Assembly (NCBI GenBank): GCA_015661715.1
Contig: DQVN01000019.1
Location: 1 to 9,913, forward strand
Length of the DNA: 9,913 bases
From: Sulfurivirga caldicuralii
GTDB taxonomy: Bacteria; Pseudomonadota; Gammaproteobacteria; Thiomicrospirales; Thiomicrospiraceae
Direction of reading: 5' to 3'
Shown: positions 6,748 through 9,913 of the stretch, piece after piece
How the letters are laid out: every line of letters begins with the position of its first letter
How positions within the stretch are numbered: the first letter of the stretch is position 1
Translations under genes and position numbers: made by a program
The notes under the pieces: model-generated
Databases searched by the model: none
What the model was told of the DNA's origin: nothing
Seen by the model: only the letters and a program-made list of their open reading frames with translations

Positions 6748-8175
6748 TTAAAGTTGAGCCAGTACCTTTTCGGAAACCGGCACTTTCAGCCGCTTGCCCA
6801 CATAAAGCCGATTCACATTACGCAAGCGGTTAAGACGACGCAAGGTGCTCACCCGTGTGCCAAAACGCTGGGCAATTTCTGACAGAGTATCACCCGGTTG
6901 CACCCGGTAGTGTACGAATAAATTTTCGCCCCAGCGGGGTTGCCGGGCCTGCTGAGCGGCATAGCGCTTCACCCCTTTGACAATGGCACCAGTCAGATTT
7001 TTCTGAAAACGGGGGGAGCGCAGATTTTTTTCATCATAAGGATTAGAAAGAAAGGCAGCTTCAATCAAAACCGAGGGCATCTCCAATGCGCGCAACACCA
7101 CAAAATTGGCCGACTGCACGCGCAAATTATGTACCCGTACTTTCCGCGCCATCTCCCGAAGAACGGCTCGAGCCAGCTTACGACTGGCTTTCAGGTTGGC
7201 CTGGCGCACCAGCCCCCCCAATACGGAAGATGCTTTTTCAGAAGAATCCACATTCAGGAAAATACTGCCATTTTCTCTTTGGGCTAAGGCTTTGGCGATA
7301 ACAGAGCTGGCGCCCGCCTCACTCAATACATAGACCGACCCACCACGCACACGCCGATCCTGAGGAAAAGCATCGGCATGGATGGAGATAAACAGATCCG
7401 CGTTGTATTTCTTGGCCAGCTTGGGACGCTCATAAAGCGGGATAAACTCATCTCCTTTGCGGATCAGTACCGCGCGCATGCCTGGTTCGGCATCAATACG
7501 CCGCTTCAGGGCGCGGGCCAAGGCCAAGGTCACATCTTTCTCACGAACTCCACCGGGACCAATGGCGCCGGGATCCTTGCCGCCATGCCCCGCATCAATG
7601 GCCACAATCAGCTCTCTGTCCGCCCAGGGACGACGGGTTAAGCGCAAAATTTCCTGTTTGATTGCTCGTTGCTTAGCACGAATCGCTGGATTTTTAGCTG
7701 TAGCGTGAGCATGAGTGGAAGATACTGTCTGCCGACTTGATTTTGCCGTTGTTTTGCGCGAACGCTGGCTTAGATGGGTCGTGGGTCTGAGCACATCCAC
7801 CACCAGCCGTTTTTCCCCGGCACGCTTACCCTTTAACCAAAAATATTTATACCGAGCCGATCCTTGCAAGTCGATGACCACCAGATAGGCGCCTTGACGG
7901 TCCTGGCCAGTACGAATCCGCTTGACCCACCCCATATTCAGCACCTTACGGGAAAAACGCAATCCCTTTTTCACCTGCGAAAAACGCAAGAGAATGCGAT
8001 CGGGCTGCTGTAGCCTACTCAAACGGACATCTCCATGCCCTTTGACCTCAAATACAAATCTAATCTTCTGCGTATCATGCCAGGCAGCCCGTACACTGGC
8101 TAACTGCATGGTCGCATAGGCCTGCGTACTGATCAAAAAAGCGGACAAAATAAACAGGATAAGCAGGCGTTTCAT
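6748..8175 (-). CDS. amiC: Periplasmic N-acetylmuramoyl-L-alanine amidase, AmiB/AmiC type, with AMIN and LysM domains
   Basis: The product is 475 aa. It cleaves the amide bond between MurNAc and the stem peptide to split septal peptidoglycan, normally activated by an EnvC- or NlpD-like LytM factor. It starts with a signal peptide (MKRLL, then a hydrophobic run to AYA at residue 21). An AMIN domain spans about 25-130, for septal peptidoglycan targeting, followed by a basic Ser/Thr/Lys/Arg linker (about 132-185). The Amidase_3 domain spans about 188-408, with zinc ligands His197 (DAGHGGKDPGA), Glu212 (REKDV) and His266 (SIHAD), and catalytic Glu372 (LIEAAF). Residues 311-335 lie where an autoinhibitory helix is expected. 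One LysM domain (422-466, HYRVQPGDTLSEIAQRFG) ends the protein. I chose the ATG at 8175 because the signal peptide begins there and AAGG (8186-8189) lies 10 nt upstream; an ATG at 8202 is possible. The tsaE-amidase-mutL order is where E. coli has amiB; the AmiB or AmiC name is not decided by sequence. Confidence 0.93.
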   Translation of the reverse strand: MKRLLILFILSAFLISTQAYATMQLASVRAAWHDTQKIRFVFEVKGHGDVRLSRLQQPDRILLRFSQVKKGLRFSRKVLNMGWVKRIRTGQDRQGAYLVVIDLQGSARYKYFWLKGKRAGEKRLVVDVLRPTTHLSQRSRKTTAKSSRQTVSSTHAHATAKNPAIRAKQRAIKQEILRLTRRPWADRELIVAIDAGHGGKDPGAIGPGGVREKDVTLALARALKRRIDAEPGMRAVLIRKGDEFIPLYERPKLAKKYNADLFISIHADAFPQDRRVRGGSVYVLSEAGASSVIAKALAQRENGSIFLNVDSSEKASSVLGGLVRQANLKASRKLARAVLREMARKVRVHNLRVQSANFVVLRALEMPSVLIEAAFLSNPYDEKNLRSPRFQKNLTGAIVKGVKRYAAQQARQPRWGENLFVHYRVQPGDTLSEIAQRFGTRVSTLRRLNRLRNVNRLYVGKRLKVPVSEKVLAQL

Positions 8176-8202
8176 CTTTTCAAAGCCTTGATTGATTGTC
8201 AT

Positions 8203-8239
8203 AGCAGAGCAATTTGAGCGATTGTTGTTATGCTCTGCT
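8203..8239 (-). repeat. 9-bp inverted repeat between tsaE and the amidase gene
   Basis: AGCAGAGCA (8203-8211) and TGCTCTGCT (8231-8239) are perfect complements with a 19-nt loop. The repeat fills most of the gap between the tsaE stop (8249) and the amidase start (8175, or 8202, which abuts one arm). No T-run follows on the minus strand, so it is not a convincing intrinsic terminator. It could be an mRNA structure controlling amidase translation or an operator. I see no convincing promoter hexamers in this gap. Confidence 0.45.
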
Positions 8240-8248
8240 CAACAAAAT

Positions 8249-8710
8249 CTATGCCAAATTGCGAATCAATATATCCCGGCAGTGGGCGCCGCATGGAATC
8301 AAAGAGACCTGAAAATGGGGCGGCGGCATAACACCCGCCCCATTTTCCCACCACTCCACCAGATGCAGCGTATGGGGGCGTAAGTAATCTCGCAATCCCA
8401 TATACTCCAGCTCTTGTGCATCACACAGGCGATACAAATCCCAATGATATATAGTTAATTCCCCCGCTGCATAGGGCTCAACCAAAGTATAGGTGGGACT
8501 TTTAACGCGCGCCGCCGGCACTATGGACTGGATCATGCTGCGGCAAAAAAAACTCTTGCCCGCGCCCAAATTCCCCTGCAGGGAAACCACGATCGGTTGC
8601 AACTGCGGCTGGGTCAACAGCCAATCCATAAACTGCCCTGCCAACCGCGCTGTTTCCTGCTCCCCTTCACACCGAATGGGGGTATCAAAGTTAAAATGCC
8701 CTGTATGCAT
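8249..8710 (-). CDS. tsaE: tRNA threonylcarbamoyladenosine biosynthesis ATPase TsaE
   Basis: The product is 153 aa, the same length as E. coli TsaE. TsaE is the P-loop ATPase that works with TsaB and TsaD to put the threonylcarbamoyl group on A37 of ANN-decoding tRNAs (t6A). Visible motifs are the Walker A GNLGAGKS (residues 46-53; more often GDLGAGKT), switch-like VKSPTYTLVEPY, the HWDLYRL segment with the conserved Asp, a QELEYMGLRDYL segment, and LVEWWENG with the Walker B-like Glu. I chose the ATG at 8710 because an AGGTGG ribosome binding site (8719-8724) is spaced 8 nt from it and the length fits the family. An in-frame extension to 8770 would run through queG. nnr, often fused or adjacent upstream in other gammaproteobacteria, is absent. 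The gene heads the minus-strand cluster and is divergent from queG, with overlapping 5' ends. Confidence 0.97.
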   Translation of the reverse strand: MHTGHFNFDTPIRCEGEQETARLAGQFMDWLLTQPQLQPIVVSLQGNLGAGKSFFCRSMIQSIVPAARVKSPTYTLVEPYAAGELTIYHWDLYRLCDAQELEYMGLRDYLRPHTLHLVEWWENGAGVMPPPHFQVSLIPCGAHCRDILIRNLA

Positions 8711-9841
8711 GATACTACCCACCTGAAAGATGCTATCCGCCAGAAAGCCGCAAACCTTGGCTTTGCCCATTTAGGTGTCACCGACACCGACCTTTCCGCC
8801 TATGAAGCGGACTATTTTAACTGGCTGGGTCATCACTACCATGGCGAGATGGGCTATATGGTCCGCCATGGTGTCAAACGCACCCGCCCGAATCTGCTGG
8901 TACCCGGTACGGTACGCATCCTCAGCCTGCGCATGCCCTACTATAGCCGCGAGGCAGCAAACCCCATCGAGCAACTGCAGCAACCAGAGCAGGCTTACAT
9001 TGCCCGCTATGCGCTCAACCGGGACTATCACAAATTGATTCGCAAGCGGTTAAAGGAGTTGGTGGCATTTATCCATCAGTTGGCCCCCGGGTTCAACTAT
9101 CGCATTTTCACCGACTCCGCCCCCGTGCTCGAGCGACCCATTGGCGAAAAAGCCGGCTTGGGGTTTATCGGCAAAAACAGCCTGCTCATTCACCCACGGG
9201 CCGGCAGTTGGTTTTTCCTGGCGGAAATTTTTACCGACCTGGATTTGCCGCTTGATCCTCCCTTTGAAAAAAACGGCTGCGGCCCTTGCACCGCTTGCAT
9301 GGCTGAATGCCCCACCGGGGCCATTGTGGCAGACGGCGTAGTAGACGCACGCCGCTGTATCAGCTATCTCACCATTGAACATGAGGGGGATATTCCTGAA
9401 GCATTGCGCCCACTGATGGGCAACCGCATCTATGGCTGTGATGACTGTCAACTGGTCTGTCCCTGGAACCGCTTCGGTGAGTGTAGCCATAATCCTGCCT
9501 GGCAGCCACGGCACCATCTGGATAACATCCGCCTGCTGGATCTTTGGCAATGGGATGAGGAAACCTTTCTGAAAAACTTCGAGGGTTCGCCCATTCGTCG
9601 CATCGGCTATGAACGTTGGCGCAGAAACCTGGCCGTCGCCTTGGGCAATGCGCCTTATAATAAAGAAATTGTTAAAAACCTCTCCCAAACCATTGATAAT
9701 GCATCAGAAATGGTCAAAAGGCATATTCTCTGGGCCCTTGAACAGCAACAGAAAAAACGGGAAAAATCGGGCGAGAAAAAAAATAGGGGGACCCCCTTCC
9801 CTACACGGGTACGCAAAGCCCATCTGCCCAAAGATTGTTGA
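8705..9841 (+). CDS. queG: Epoxyqueuosine reductase QueG
   Basis: The product is 378 aa; E. coli QueG is 379 aa. It is the cobalamin- and iron-sulfur-dependent enzyme that reduces epoxyqueuosine to queuosine in tRNA, the last step of queuosine synthesis. The N-terminal part holds HGEMGYMVRHG and RYALNRDYHKLIRKRLK. The expected catalytic Asp137 is in TDSAPVLERPIGEKAGLG. Two 4Fe-4S clusters are bound by a ferredoxin-like GCGPCTACMAECPTGAI (Cys192, 195, 198, 202), Cys218, and YGCDDCQLVCPWN (Cys245, 248, 252). A C-terminal HEAT-like helical tail follows, with IRRIGYERWRRNLAVALGNAP. The ATG at 8705 gives the family length; an ATG at 8696 is equally in frame and would overlap tsaE by 15 bp. Neither has a clear ribosome binding site. 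A basic tail begins at an A8 run (9776-9783) but still ends LPKD, as in E. coli LPRD. The gene is intact. Confidence 0.97.
   Translation: MHDTTHLKDAIRQKAANLGFAHLGVTDTDLSAYEADYFNWLGHHYHGEMGYMVRHGVKRTRPNLLVPGTVRILSLRMPYYSREAANPIEQLQQPEQAYIARYALNRDYHKLIRKRLKELVAFIHQLAPGFNYRIFTDSAPVLERPIGEKAGLGFIGKNSLLIHPRAGSWFFLAEIFTDLDLPLDPPFEKNGCGPCTACMAECPTGAIVADGVVDARRCISYLTIEHEGDIPEALRPLMGNRIYGCDDCQLVCPWNRFGECSHNPAWQPRHHLDNIRLLDLWQWDEETFLKNFEGSPIRRIGYERWRRNLAVALGNAPYNKEIVKNLSQTIDNASEMVKRHILWALEQQQKKREKSGEKKNRGTPFPTRVRKAHLPKDC
8719..8724 (-). promoter_or_regulatory. Ribosome binding site of tsaE, inside the queG coding region
   Basis: The minus strand reads AGGTGG, then 8 nt, then the ATG at 8710. It is the best Shine-Dalgarno match near this start and fixes it. 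It lies within the first codons of queG on the opposite strand, so the tsaE 5' leader and promoter must lie inside queG. Confidence 0.6.
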
Positions 9842-9852
9842 TCCAAATAATC

Positions 9853-9913
9853 TTACAGACGGTCAAAAATGGAGCCTTCATCAGCGCTGAAGAACTTGTT
9901 GTACAGGCGTGCC
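9853..9913 (-). CDS. 3' end of an unidentified minus-strand gene (partial)
   Basis: On the minus strand the sequence from the window edge reads as 19 sense codons ending in TAA at 9853-9855. The peptide is ARLYNKFFSADEGSIFDRL. Its composition looks like a real protein C-terminus, and the stop lies 11 bp from the queG stop, a normal convergent spacing. I do not recognise the family. With so few codons, chance openness cannot be excluded. Confidence 0.4.
   Translation of the reverse strand, partial: ARLYNKFFSADEGSIFDRL

Noticed and set aside
8176..8202. Amidase start at the ATG of 8202 instead of 8175
   Set aside because: It has no ribosome binding site and would put nine polar residues before the signal peptide. 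The start at 8175 gives a clean signal sequence, though the longer form is not excluded.
8597..8704. N-terminal extension of queG to an upstream ATG at 8597
   Set aside because: The extra 36 residues lie inside tsaE, look unlike QueG proteins, and make the protein longer than the family. Starts at 8705 or 8696 fit.
8711..8770. N-terminal extension of tsaE to 8770
   Set aside because: The extra 20 residues are antisense to queG. The ATG at 8710 has a good AGGTGG site at 8 nt and gives the family length of 153 aa.
9050..9688. Minus-strand open frame of 212 codons inside queG
   Set aside because: It is antisense to the conserved iron-sulfur core of queG and shows no recognisable domain; it is a shadow of biased codon use.
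1..9913. Possible mobile element, CRISPR array, defence island, tRNA or other novel system
   Set aside because: Almost every base is accounted for by conserved housekeeping genes. I saw no transposase, terminal repeats, direct-repeat array, tRNA cloverleaf or foreign-looking cassette. No gap between genes exceeds about 75 bp.

Overview
This window is a stretch of bacterial chromosome, very probably from a gammaproteobacterium of moderate to high GC content (GC judged by eye, not computed). The main taxonomic pointers are HflD (a DUF489 protein essentially confined to Gammaproteobacteria), the rluE-mnmA-hflD cluster, and the classic tsaE-amiB/C-mutL-miaA-hfq-hflX superoperon with queG divergent from it. 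The MutL keeps an endonuclease motif that E. coli MutL has lost. This points to a lineage outside the MutH/Dam-using enterics and their relatives. I cannot name the genus.

Layout. Bases 1-2229 on the plus strand hold a 5'-truncated rluE, mnmA and hflD. They are coupled by ATGA and GTGA start/stop overlaps and form one operon. Bases 2232-8710 on the minus strand are read from right to left as tsaE, amiC/amiB-type amidase, mutL, miaA, hfq and hflX. mutL and miaA overlap by 1 bp; the other neighbours are separated by about 58-75 bp, and these gaps hold inverted repeats and candidate promoters. hflX and hflD converge with only 2 bp between their stop codons. Bases 8705-9841 on the plus strand are queG, divergent from tsaE; the two start codons share the palindrome ATGCAT. 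The last 61 bases look like the 3' end of an unidentified minus-strand gene converging on queG.

How the genes work together. The set is housekeeping with a strong translation and RNA theme. RluE modifies 23S rRNA. MnmA (s2U34), MiaA (i6A37), TsaE (t6A37) and QueG (queuosine at the wobble base) modify the tRNA anticodon loop. Hfq handles small RNAs and HflX rescues or splits ribosomes. MutL (mismatch repair), the periplasmic amidase (septal peptidoglycan splitting) and HflD (membrane-associated, best known for inhibiting phage lambda CII) complete the set.

I see no mobile element, CRISPR array, defence or toxin system, tRNA or rRNA gene, or unusual multi-gene cassette. Nothing here supports a new biological system. 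The points worth a second look are at small scale: a perfect TATAAT 8 nt before the mutL start, enclosed by an inverted repeat that includes the start codon; the head-to-head tsaE/queG start palindrome; the 2-bp convergent hflX/hflD junction between two normally separate conserved clusters; and the missing nnr, nudJ, hflKC and purB at the usual positions.
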